A stretch of DNA of 64,000 bases from JAJDTQ01 sp965204235 (lineage in GTDB: Bacteria; Desulfobacterota; Binatia; UBA9968; JAJDTQ01), in the NCBI GenBank assembly GCA_965204235.1, contig OZ241979.1, positions 744,001 through 808,000 on the forward strand, read 5' to 3'. The notes under the pieces are model-generated. The model was not told the origin of the DNA, made no database searches, and worked only from the letters and a program-made list of their open reading frames with translations. A program made the translations under genes and the position numbers. Shown one piece after another: positions 1 to 7,467 of this stretch. Numbering within the stretch: the stretch's first letter is position 1; every line of letters starts with the position of its first letter.

Positions 1-1100
1 CCGGAGGGCCGGGCTACTTCTACGGCGGCCATACCCGGGACGGCATCCGGGTGGCGCAGGGGTTGTACGACATCCACGGCGCCGGCATGGGAGGCGCGCC
101 CGCCCGGGACGGGGTCAACACCGGCGGCCACATGAACATCCCCTCCGCGGGCATCAGCGACATCGAGCGCATCGAGATGCAGTATCCGTTCCTCTACTTC
201 ACCCGGGGGCACAACCCGGACGGCAGCGGCTTCGGAAAGTACCGCGGCGGCCTCGGCAGCTACCGCATCTACTGGATCTACGGTTCGCAGGACTGTAGCG
301 TGGACTACAAACCCTACGGCGGCGTGGCCCAGGGGGGCTACGGGCTGTGCGGCGGTTATCCCACGGGAAAGAGCGTGCTGCGCTACATGGTGCAGACGGG
401 GATGGAACTGCTGGACCGGGTCAAGGGGGGCGAGTACCCGGACGGCGCCGGGATGCGGGACGGCGCCTGGGGCCGGGTGGTCCATCCGGACGGGGTTCCC
501 GAGCGCGTCGCGTTGCCGGAAGGGAGCCTCCTGATCGACTACGTGGCCGGGGGAGGAGGGTTCGGTGACCCACTGGAGCGGGACCCCGCGCTGGTGCTGC
601 GGGACTACGTCCGGGGTTGGCTCAATTTCAGGATGGCGGAAGAGGTGTACGGCGTGGTCCTGGCCGCGGACGGCAAGTCCGTGGACGCCGCGGCGACCCG
701 GGGTCTCAGGGAGCGCATCCGCGCCGAGCGAAAGCGGCTCGGGGCGCCGCCTTCGGGCAAGACCTCGTCGCTGGACCCGGGCCGGGCGGAGGAGTACGGC
801 TCGGTGGTGCGCTTCCACGAGAGCCTGGAGATCGCGCGCGGGAACGGCCGGCACGCCATCCGCTGCGTCCACTGCAACCACCTGTTCTGCGGCCCCGATG
901 AGAACTACAAGAACTACGCGCTGCGGCGCGTCGTGGACCTCAACGACTACATGGACGACGCCCTGCCGTCGGGCGAGCCGTACATCGGGGAGTACCACGA
1001 GTACAGTTGTCCGGGCTGCCAGGTCCAGTTGCAGGTGGACCTGTTCTGCCCGCACATGGGGGGCGACCCGATCCTCTGGGATACCCGTATCGACGTGTAG
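1..1100 (+). CDS. Hydantoinase B/oxoprolinase family protein with C-terminal acetone-carboxylase-gamma-like zinc domain (5' partial)
   Basis: The reading frame is open from the first bases, so the true start lies before the window; about 365 C-terminal residues are visible. The first two thirds match the end of HyuB/acetone carboxylase alpha-type subunits: a Gly-rich strand ending GGGGFGDP, followed by the 'DPALVLRDYVRGW...AEEVYGVVL' tail typical of this family. The last ~75 residues add a separate domain with two Cys pairs (RCVHC and SCPGC), resembling the small zinc-binding gamma subunit of acetone/acetophenone carboxylases. Such enzymes act on keto compounds or cyclic amides with ATP, usually with a HyuA partner. 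A citryl-CoA lyase follows 51 bp downstream on the same strand, suggesting one transcript. The substrate cannot be told. Family is confident; the fused gamma-like domain is an inference from Cys spacing. Confidence 0.85.
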   Translation, partial: GGPGYFYGGHTRDGIRVAQGLYDIHGAGMGGAPARDGVNTGGHMNIPSAGISDIERIEMQYPFLYFTRGHNPDGSGFGKYRGGLGSYRIYWIYGSQDCSVDYKPYGGVAQGGYGLCGGYPTGKSVLRYMVQTGMELLDRVKGGEYPDGAGMRDGAWGRVVHPDGVPERVALPEGSLLIDYVAGGGGFGDPLERDPALVLRDYVRGWLNFRMAEEVYGVVLAADGKSVDAAATRGLRERIRAERKRLGAPPSGKTSSLDPGRAEEYGSVVRFHESLEIARGNGRHAIRCVHCNHLFCGPDENYKNYALRRVVDLNDYMDDALPSGEPYIGEYHEYSCPGCQVQLQVDLFCPHMGGDPILWDTRIDV

Positions 1101-1151
1101 GCCGGCCGGGGTTTCCTCCACCGTCGGCGGAACGACTGCAAGGAGTCTCCA

Positions 1152-1925
1152 GTGAGTGACGACAAGACGAAGATCGTAACGGGGTTGGGCAAGGCCGAGT
1201 TGCACCGGGTGCTGGTGCGCAACAGGGACCTGACCCAGGACATACTCGGCAAGCTCAGCTTCGGACAGATGACCTTCCTGATGCTGGTGGGCCGCACGCC
1301 CACCGAGGACGAAGGCCGCATGACCGACGCGCTGCTGAACGTCCTGGTGGAGCACGGCATGGTGGGCAACGTCATCGCGGCGCGCTTCACCGTGTCCACC
1401 GCGCCGGAGGCCATCCAGGGGGCCGTGGCCGCGGCCCTGCTGGGGGCCGGCAGCGTGCACCTGGGCTCGTCTGAGTACTGCGCCAGGATGCTCCAGGACG
1501 CGCTGCCCCTGGACCGCGGCGACGCGGATTTGGTCGCGGTGGCCGCGGACGTGGTGGAGGACTACGCCAACCGCAAGCAGCGCGTGGCGGGCATCGGCCA
1601 CGCCACCCACTCCGAGGGCGACCCCCGGGCCGACCGGCTGTACGAGATCGCCCGGGAAACGGGCGTGCGCGGTCGTTACTCCGAGCTCCTGGAGGAGATC
1701 GCCAAGGCCGCGGAAGCGCGCCACCGGCGGCGCCTCCCCATCAACGTCACCGGCGCCATCGCCGCCATCGCTTCGGACATGGGGCTCCAGTGGCAGATGG
1801 CCAAGGCGTTCGCCCTCATCGGCCGCACACTGGGAGCCATGGCCCACATCGGCGAGGAGATCCGCAACCCCATGTCCCGGCGCATCAGCAACCTGGTCCG
1901 TTCCTCGTTGTCGTACGAGCCATAG
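1152..1925 (+). CDS. Citryl-CoA lyase (citrate synthase fold, stand-alone)
   Basis: 257 residues, about the length of stand-alone citryl-CoA lyase modules and much shorter than the ~380-430 residues of true citrate synthase. It contains GIGHATHSEGDPRADRL, the counterpart of the citrate synthase GxGH...DPR active-site loop, and ends with the helix-rich CoA-side region including SRRISNLVR. Family members cleave citryl-CoA to acetyl-CoA and oxaloacetate; related proteins may act on other acyl-CoAs. The GTG start is supported by AAGGAG eight bases upstream (1139-1144). It lies just after the HyuB/acetone-carboxylase-like gene, so a role in disposing of an acyl-CoA product from that pathway is plausible but unproven. 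Confidence 0.85.
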   Translation: MSDDKTKIVTGLGKAELHRVLVRNRDLTQDILGKLSFGQMTFLMLVGRTPTEDEGRMTDALLNVLVEHGMVGNVIAARFTVSTAPEAIQGAVAAALLGAGSVHLGSSEYCARMLQDALPLDRGDADLVAVAADVVEDYANRKQRVAGIGHATHSEGDPRADRLYEIARETGVRGRYSELLEEIAKAAEARHRRRLPINVTGAIAAIASDMGLQWQMAKAFALIGRTLGAMAHIGEEIRNPMSRRISNLVRSSLSYEP

Positions 1926-1931
1926 CCCGGA

Positions 1932-2072
1932 CCTCCTCCGGGAAACCCCGAACACAAGGTGCTCACGCGGGCCATCGTGCTGGCCGCCGAGACCGTCAGC
2001 CTCCGGGTCGTCGATCATCTGGTCGTGTCGCCGGAAGAGACCTTCAGTTTCAGGAAGGAAGGACTGCTGTGA
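1932..2072 (+). pseudogene. RadC (JAB-domain) C-terminal remnant
   Basis: An open stretch of 47 codons without a start reads PPPGNPEH...LTRAIVLAAE...VVDHLVV...FSFRKEGLL, which matches the extreme C-terminus of RadC/JAB proteins (HNHPSGxPxPS...DHLIVG...SFREEGLL). The conserved HNHPSG metal site is only half present. Everything upstream is missing and it abuts the citryl-CoA lyase stop, so it is a truncated remnant. RadC JAB proteins are often carried on mobile or defence islands. Confidence 0.7.
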
Positions 2073-2358
2073 GCATCGCGCCCGCGTCCAGGACATCGCC
2101 CGCAATTGCGACCCCCCGGTGAAGGTGCTGGTGGAGCCGGTGGACGGGGTACTCGCGGTCCACGTTCGGGAAAGCGACGCCAAGCCTGTGCAGTGCAGCG
2201 ACGGCTTCTTCTGGCGTCAGGGCGCGGTGACCCAGAAGATGAGTCGTGACGAGATCCGCGACTTCTTCCACACCGAGGGCGTGATCCGGTTCGACCTCTC
2301 CCCCTGCCCCCGCTTCAGCTACCCGGAGGACTTCGACCGCGGGAAGTTCGACGCCTGA
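2068..2358 (+). pseudogene. AlbA_2-type (Schlafen-like) ATP-binding protein, internal fragment
   Basis: The frame overlaps the radC remnant and has no convincing start. It encodes about 95 residues that match the region after the AlbA_2 domain of RecG-like/Schlafen-AlbA_2 ATP-binding proteins: ARNCDPPVKVLVEPVDGVLAV, then a 'GFFWRQGAVTQKMSRDEI' segment and FHTEGVIRFD. These proteins are normally ~450-500 residues, so both ends are lost. It joins at 2358 to the end of the same protein family (next entry), which suggests an internal deletion. Confidence 0.65.
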
Positions 2359-2360
2359 TC

Positions 2361-2459
2361 GAAATGACCATCCCGGACAAGCCGCGCAGCAGCAAGCAGC
2401 GATACCGCTTGACGCCCGCGGGAAGCGGATACCTGAAACGAATCGGAGACGCCCGGTAA
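2361..2459 (+). pseudogene. AlbA_2-type protein, C-terminal winged-helix remnant
   Basis: Thirty-two codons in a different frame from the previous fragment read EMTIPDKPRSSKQRYRLTPAG and end in TAA. This is the typical end of AlbA_2/RecG-like ATP-binding proteins (winged-helix wing with 'PRSSKQKYRLT'). Together with the 2068-2358 fragment it is what remains after an internal deletion. The stop overlaps the next start as TAATG, an arrangement of a once-intact operon with the DNA methylase that follows. Confidence 0.6.
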
Positions 2460-2620
2460 TGCCGAAGATCGACGTCACGAAGACCGAGCTGGTCTGGCCC
2501 GGCAAGTACAGCGAAGACGGAACGCTCAAGGAAGTTCCGCGGGTCAATCTGCCGTTCCAGGTTATCGAGACCGTCAACGAGAGCCGCCCCACGCGCGAGG
2601 CGAAGAAGGGCGGCGTGCAG
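2459..2620 (+). pseudogene. Adenine-specific DNA methylase, N-terminal remnant
   Basis: Starts with ATG overlapping the upstream stop. About 53 residues beginning MPKIDVTKTELVWPGKY and continuing through EVPRVNLPFQVIETVNESR match the N-terminus of large site-specific (type III Mod-like) DNA methyltransferases. The similarity ends near 2620, where a minus-strand transposase fragment begins; all catalytic motifs are missing. It is a broken restriction-modification gene, probably disrupted by the insertion that left the IS630-type fragment. Confidence 0.7.
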
Positions 2621-2846
2621 GCCTCGCTGTTGTGTTTCTGCACGGTCTTGCCGATGACCTCCCCCGTCCGAGTGTCCAGGGCCGCGAACAACGAGACTCC
2701 GGCTTGGCGCGAACATCCGGCTTGGGGGGTACAGATTCCAGTTCTTCAGGTGCGCAAAACTCCTCCAGCGTCAGCGTTTCAGAGGATGCAGAGAGAACCG
2801 AAGGCCACAGCATGAACACGCTCGCAAGCAACAGAGCTTTCTTCAT
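2574..2846 (-). pseudogene. Small exported ORF, truncated by transposase remnant
   Basis: The ATG lies three bases after the stop of the upstream ankyrin gene, so the two were probably co-transcribed. The first ~20 residues (MKKALLLASVFMLWPSVLSA) form a signal peptide; the next ~20 are acidic (TLTLEEFCAPEELESVPP). Beyond that the sequence runs into the transposase fragment read out of frame, so the mature protein is lost. No family recognised for the part that remains. Confidence 0.5.
2619..2737 (-). mobile_element. IS630-family transposase fragment
   Basis: On the minus strand a short frame reads LFAALDTRTGEVIGKT followed by VQKHNSEA, the conserved strand of the DDE domain in IS630-type transposases (…ALD..TGEVIGK…). 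Only ~35 residues remain, without the DDE triad or inverted repeats. It sits at the junction between the broken methylase gene and a small exported ORF, so it marks a past insertion. Confidence 0.6.
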
Positions 2847-2849
2847 GGT

Positions 2850-3887
2850 TCAATTTCCTTCCTTCGCGCCCGCTTCCCGCAGCACCTTGACGGCCTCCAT
2901 AGGCGCTCTCCACTTCGCAAGATCCAAAGGCGTATTTCCGCTCTTGTCCCCGGTGTTGACATCCGCACCCGCTTTCACCAGCACCTTGACGATCTCGACA
3001 TGATCCTCCGACTGCACCCTCAGCGTCAGCATAGACAGCAAAGGCGTCCTTCCGATCTTATCCCGGACGTTGACATCCGCACCCGCTTCCACCAGCACCT
3101 TGACGGCCTCGACATCCCCTCTCCACGCCGCAAAATACAAAGGCGTCCATCCGTTCTTGCCTCTGGCGTTGACATCCGCGTCCGCTTTCAGCAGCACCTT
3201 GGCGGTCTCGTCATGCCCATAATCCACCGCATGATGCAAAGGCGTATATTCGTCACTGTCCACGGTGTTGACATCCGCACCCACTTTCAGCAAACCCTTG
3301 ATGACCTCGACCTCCCCGCCAAGCACCGCAAGATGCAAAGGCGTAGAAGTCCTGCCCCCCGCACCCGCTTCCAGCAGCACCTTGACGATCTCGAAATCCC
3401 TGGCCTCCTCCGCAGAATACAAGGGCGACACTCCGTGCATGTTCCATGCGTCAACCTCTGCACCCTCTTCCAGCAGCACCTTGACGGCCTCGACATGACG
3501 CCCAAACACCGCATCATGCAAAGGCATATTTCCGTACTCCTTCCTGGCGTTGACATCCGCATCCGCTTCCAGCAGCACCTTGACGGCCTCGACATGACCC
3601 TTCCCCGCCGCAAGATGCAAAGGCGTAGACATGTCCATGTGCCATGCCCATGCGTCAACCTTCGCACCCGCTTCCAGCAGCACCTTGATGGCCTCGACAT
3701 CCCCCTCCCTCGCCGCTTCATGCAAAGGCGGCTCTCTGTCCAGGTCCCCGGCGTTGATATCCGCACCCGCTTTCACCAGCTCCTTGACGAGCTCGACATT
3801 CCCCTCCTTCGCCGCTTCATGCAAATCTTCCCCGAATCCCAACGCCGGCATGGCCAGCATCAAAAACAGCGCCATCAACATCTTCAT
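2850..3887 (-). CDS. Exported ankyrin-repeat protein (about 10 repeats)
   Basis: 345 residues. The chosen ATG is preceded by AAAGGAGTTTCCA; the longer frame upstream of it has no ribosome site and lacks a signal peptide at its start. Residues 1-18 are a signal peptide (…LAMPALGFG), then ankyrin repeats fill the protein: each has a TPLHxAAxxGHVEAVKVLLEAGADVNA consensus and a period near 33 residues. Repeats of this kind bind other proteins; export suggests a periplasmic or secreted binding role. It is a close paralogue of the next ankyrin gene (same signal peptide and ribosome site), separated from it by 80 bp. The repeats are also highly similar at DNA level, so repeat number could change by recombination. 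Binding partner unknown. Confidence 0.9.
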   Translation of the reverse strand: MKMLMALFLMLAMPALGFGEDLHEAAKEGNVELVKELVKAGADINAGDLDREPPLHEAAREGDVEAIKVLLEAGAKVDAWAWHMDMSTPLHLAAGKGHVEAVKVLLEADADVNARKEYGNMPLHDAVFGRHVEAVKVLLEEGAEVDAWNMHGVSPLYSAEEARDFEIVKVLLEAGAGGRTSTPLHLAVLGGEVEVIKGLLKVGADVNTVDSDEYTPLHHAVDYGHDETAKVLLKADADVNARGKNGWTPLYFAAWRGDVEAVKVLVEAGADVNVRDKIGRTPLLSMLTLRVQSEDHVEIVKVLVKAGADVNTGDKSGNTPLDLAKWRAPMEAVKVLREAGAKEGN

Positions 3888-3967
3888 TGGAAACTCCTTT
3901 CGGTGAAAGAGAAACGCCATCCTGGGGCAACCTGGCGCGCCCAAGATAGCGTTTCGTTGGAAGGGGT

Positions 3968-4705
3968 CTATTTCGCACCCGCTTCCAACAGCACCTTGAC
4001 GGCCTCGTCATGCCCCCCCTCCGCCGCATAACCCAAAGGTATATCTCCGTACTTGCCTCCGGCGTCGACATCCGCACCCGCTTCCAGCAGCACCTTGATG
4101 GCCTCGACATTCCCATTAAACGCCGCATTATGCAAAGGTGTATCTCCGTTCTCGCCTCCGGCGGCGTTGACCTCCGCACCCGCTTCCAGCAGCACCTTGA
4201 CGGCCTCGACATTCCCCTGAAGCGCCGCTTCATGCAAAGGCGTCTCTCCGTCGTTGTCCGCGGCGTTGACATCCGCACCCGCTTCCAGCAGCAACTTGAC
4301 GATCTCGACATGCTGCCCCGCCGCATAATGCAAAGGCGTATCTCCGTACTCGTTCCTGGCGTTGACCTCCGCACCCGCTTCCAGTAGCACTTTGACGGCC
4401 TCGACATGCCCATAGCTCGCCGCATGATGCAAAGGCGTATGTCCGCCGATGTCCCCGCCGTCGCCGTTGCCCTCCCCGCTTGCTTCCAGCAGCACTTTGA
4501 CGGCCTCGACATGCCTCTCCCTCGCCGCAGTATCCAAAGGCGTCTCTCCGTTCTTGGCCCTGGTGTTGACATCCGCACCCGCTTCCAGCAGCAACTTGAT
4601 GGCCTCGACATTCCCCGACCTCGCCGCTTCATGCAAATCTTCGCCGAATCCCAACGCCGGCATGGCCAGCATGAACGCGACTGTTACCGCCATCAACATC
4701 TTCAT
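3968..4705 (-). CDS. Exported ankyrin-repeat protein (7 repeats)
   Basis: 245 residues starting at ATG with ACAGGAGGTTTCCA upstream. The signal peptide (MKMLMAVTVAFMLAMPALGFG) is almost the same as in the downstream paralogue. Seven ankyrin repeats follow directly, each with a PLH(x)AA core and VEAVKVLLEAGA(D/E)VNA outer helix; one loop contains a Gly/Asp-rich insert (GEGNGDGGDIGG). The repeats have canonical consensus residues, so the fold should be intact. Tandem placement points to local duplication followed by loss or gain of repeats. Likely exported protein-binding module; no enzymatic domain is present. Confidence 0.9.
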   Translation of the reverse strand: MKMLMAVTVAFMLAMPALGFGEDLHEAARSGNVEAIKLLLEAGADVNTRAKNGETPLDTAARERHVEAVKVLLEASGEGNGDGGDIGGHTPLHHAASYGHVEAVKVLLEAGAEVNARNEYGDTPLHYAAGQHVEIVKLLLEAGADVNAADNDGETPLHEAALQGNVEAVKVLLEAGAEVNAAGGENGDTPLHNAAFNGNVEAIKVLLEAGADVDAGGKYGDIPLGYAAEGGHDEAVKVLLEAGAK

Positions 4706-5194
4706 TGGAAACCTCCTGTTCGGTTAGTGACGGCGGGCGGAAAGGATTTAACGAGGCAATGCCGACCCCGGTAGCGGACCGCCCACCGTCCGACCCCTTG
4801 CAAGACCGCTACAGAAAACAAGGGTGAACCTGCCTATACGACACCCCCTGCCCCCCTGTCAGTGTCCCTTCCCCTTCGAGAGGCGCGCCAGGTATCATGC
4901 TTCCCTTCGAGGGGAAGTTCGTATCGTCACTTCAGGGGAGGTTGAGAACCTCTGAACAATTCAGGAATTGAGCTGGAGGCATTCCAGATGCAGTTGACGG
5001 GAATGTCATGAGTATCATTTGGCGTCGGAGGGGCGGCGTAGAAACGGGGATTCAGGCGTCGATCAGGGGCTTGAGCACCTTCCATTCCCGAATTGTTCAG
5101 AGGTTCCCCGGCAAGAGTGCCCGGATCGACCTGTTTCGGAAAGCTTACGATCTCCCACCTGCGTCGGCTGGAACTCCCGAAACCCGGGAACCGA
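4706..5194. other. Intergenic region without a supported gene
   Basis: Small overlapping frames on both strands have neither family resemblance nor ribosome sites. The region holds the terminal inverted repeat pair at 4946-4962/5090-5106 (separate entry). The promoter for the two downstream ankyrin genes is expected between 4706 and about 4900, but no clear -35/-10 pair was seen. Confidence 0.5.
4946..5106. repeat. Inverted repeat pair, 17 bp perfect ends, MITE-like
   Basis: GAACCTCTGAACAATTC at 4946-4962 is the exact reverse complement of 5090-5106; the match continues imperfectly for another ~5 bp inward (GGAAT). The ends resemble the termini of the ~108-bp interspersed elements at 29357, 44575 and 57168, but the 127 bp between the arms is different. 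No coding capacity and no clear target duplication. Confidence 0.75.
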
Positions 5195-7387
5195 TCATTC
5201 CCCCCTCGTGTCAGCAAATTCACTCCACTCAGGGCCCACCCGACACCTCCATCCGCGCGGCGCAGCGTGCAGGCACCTCAACCCTTCGTATAGCTTCTCG
5301 GCCCACTCTGTCGGGTAGGAGTATGGGCCACAGGCAACGGAGGGAGGGATGTCCCGACCGAGGGCGAAGGCCACCCTGTAGCTGCGATCGAAGCCGGCGC
5401 TCAGCTCCTCGTAACCATTGGAACCGGAACCGTGGTCGAGATAGCTCCGGTTGAGGCTCTCGGCGAAAGATCCCTCCAGGACTACACCCATGATGTCCCC
5501 AAGGCGCAGCCTCTGTGTGCGAGCGTAATCCGTGTCAGGGTAAGCCCTGGGCGGAAGCCCCAGCTCCAACTCCGTGAACTTTCTCAGGTTCTCCAGCAGC
5601 ATCTTCACTCGATCCGCCCTCTCGCCCACCGGCCGGTCCAACGAACAGACGCCGGCAATCGAATCCACGTACTGGTTCAAACGGATCCGCGACCAGATGG
5701 GATCGACGACCCTGGGCTTGCGCGGCTCACCTTTCCCATAGAAAACGTCGTCGTAGTACTCCAGGCCCTCCACCGTCCTCACCGCACGAGCCCACCAGCC
5801 CGCATCGGCCAACGGGGTCTCGCCCGACCCCGGCTTCCCGTCCAACCTGGCGCCGCGGGAGGCCAGCAGCGTCGCCACCGGTCGAGCCTCATGCCACACC
5901 GCATGATGCAGCGCGGTCCAACCCGAGTGGTCCCGCGCCTCCATGTCCGCGCCACGCTCCAGCAGCAGGCGCGCCGTCGCCTCGGCGTTGCCTGCGGCTG
6001 CGGCGTGCAGCGGCGTCCATCCCTCGGCGTCCCTCGCGTTGACCTCCGCCCCGTGCGCCAGCAGCGCCTCGGCCGCGTCACGGGCGTCGTTCCACGCCGC
6101 ACGGTACAGCGGCGTCCAGGCTCCCTGATCCGCCGTAGCCTCGATCGACTGCGCACCGTCTTCGGCGGACTTCCACGAGGCTATCGACGGAACCGCGGCG
6201 ATGTCCACCGGGACCCCGAGATCCACCAACGCTTCCACCGCAGCGCGTGCGTCCCGCCAAGCCGCGTCGTGCAACGGCGTCGAGCCGTCGTCACGCACCG
6301 CCCTCGGGTCCGCGCCCGCCGCCGCCAACACCTTCACCGCCTCCTCACGGTCGTTCCACGCCGCGTAGTGCATCGGCGTCCGACCGCGCCCGTCACGCTC
6401 GTTCACGTCCATGCCTCGGGCCGCCAGCGACCCCACCATCCCCGCGTCCCCGTTCCCTGCCGCGTGGTGCAACGGCGTCCGCTCCGAACCGACCTCGTAA
6501 ACCTCGCGCAAGTTTACGTCCACGTCCTGAAGCAGCCACGCCGCCGCCTCGCGTGCGTCCACCAGCGTGGCCAAATTCAGCAACTTCCCGACCTCGCCCT
6601 CCCGGATGAGATCGAAGAAAGAGCCGCCCCGGCCCCGGGCAAGAACCGACAGGGCCTCCACGGCGTTGCCGACCACCGCGAACTCCACCGGCGTGTCATC
6701 GAGACGGAGCCAGCCGGCAACGTCGTAGCCCACCAGTTGGCACAACCGCCGCCGCACCGGCCCGGACAGGTCGTGGAGATCCTCCAGCGTCACATCCAGA
6801 TCCAGCATCACATCCGGATCCGACAGGCGCTGGCTTCGGAACAGGTCCTGCTTCTCCGCTTCCGTCAGTTCGGACAGGTAGAACGTATCCCTGAAGCCGT
6901 GGGCCAACGGGTCCCGGAACTCCGCTTCCGTCACCAACACGGGATATTTCGTTCCGTCGGGCATATAGACCCCGTCGGACACGCCAAACATCCTGTCCAC
7001 CACGGCTACCCAGGGCTCGACGACGGCGCCTGCGGCCATCAGCTCCCGCACCGCCTCCGGCAAGTTCAAGAGCGCCGCATAGTGCAGGTCCGTGAAACCG
7101 TCCTCATCCACCGCCGCCGGAGAGAGCGGGCGCCCCAGCACCCTGGAAAGCCCTTCCCTGGTCCTGGGTGGAGGATCCCCCACGGGTCCGGACACCGTCT
7201 CAACGCCGCACCAGGCCGAGTCCGGTCGGGCGAACGCTCCCGCACCCGACCGTTCTTCCCGGATTCGCGAATCCGGGCCTCCCTCCCCGAAAGCGGACGA
7301 TGCCCCTTGCGGACCTGCGGCCACGGCGGCGCCGAAAACCGCCAACGACATGGCCAACGCCAACGCCGTCCCTGGAACGCTTCGCAT
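5195..7387 (-). CDS. Large exported ankyrin-repeat protein
   Basis: 730 residues from an ATG (a GTG one codon earlier is also possible and aligns with the start of the 8846-9850 gene). Residues 1-24 form a signal peptide (…AVFGAAVAAG). A first ankyrin-like unit (DGFTDLHYAALLNLPEAVRELMAAGA) lies near residue 95; a ~180-residue non-repeat segment follows; then about six repeats span roughly residues 300-560, one with an inserted ~25-residue loop. The C-terminal ~170 residues are not repeats and match no family I recognise; they contain two Cys and a Tyr-rich stretch. Quite different from the two small ankyrin proteins, with higher GC. Its leader shares ~70 bp with that of the SUMF1-like gene. 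Likely exported binding protein. Confidence 0.85.
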   Translation of the reverse strand: MRSVPGTALALAMSLAVFGAAVAAGPQGASSAFGEGGPDSRIREERSGAGAFARPDSAWCGVETVSGPVGDPPPRTREGLSRVLGRPLSPAAVDEDGFTDLHYAALLNLPEAVRELMAAGAVVEPWVAVVDRMFGVSDGVYMPDGTKYPVLVTEAEFRDPLAHGFRDTFYLSELTEAEKQDLFRSQRLSDPDVMLDLDVTLEDLHDLSGPVRRRLCQLVGYDVAGWLRLDDTPVEFAVVGNAVEALSVLARGRGGSFFDLIREGEVGKLLNLATLVDAREAAAWLLQDVDVNLREVYEVGSERTPLHHAAGNGDAGMVGSLAARGMDVNERDGRGRTPMHYAAWNDREEAVKVLAAAGADPRAVRDDGSTPLHDAAWRDARAAVEALVDLGVPVDIAAVPSIASWKSAEDGAQSIEATADQGAWTPLYRAAWNDARDAAEALLAHGAEVNARDAEGWTPLHAAAAGNAEATARLLLERGADMEARDHSGWTALHHAVWHEARPVATLLASRGARLDGKPGSGETPLADAGWWARAVRTVEGLEYYDDVFYGKGEPRKPRVVDPIWSRIRLNQYVDSIAGVCSLDRPVGERADRVKMLLENLRKFTELELGLPPRAYPDTDYARTQRLRLGDIMGVVLEGSFAESLNRSYLDHGSGSNGYEELSAGFDRSYRVAFALGRDIPPSVACGPYSYPTEWAEKLYEGLRCLHAAPRGWRCRVGPEWSEFADTRGE

Positions 7388-7399
7388 CACAACGGCCCT

Positions 7400-7446
7400 T
7401 TCTCTTGCCTGCGCCGCCCTCACGTCGTCACGAAGGGACCAAATCC
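7400..7446 (-). promoter_or_regulatory. Shared intercistronic leader, copy 1
   Basis: Read on the minus strand, the stretch GGTCCCTTCGTGACGACGTG followed by AGGGCGGCGC lies just before the ankyrin start and just after the serpin stop at 7468. Nearly the same sequence precedes the SUMF1-like gene at 9860-9906. CCCT…AGGG and CGT…ACG arms could form a small hairpin. It may be a shared regulatory leader or a duplication scar. Confidence 0.45.
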
Positions 7447-7467
7447 GCCCGGGAGACCGAACCGCCG

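Noticed and set aside
3000..4031. A 343-codon plus-strand frame with regular FQQHLDGLD repeats
   Set aside because: The periodic protein is the antisense of the ankyrin repeats; the minus strand has signal peptides and ribosome sites.
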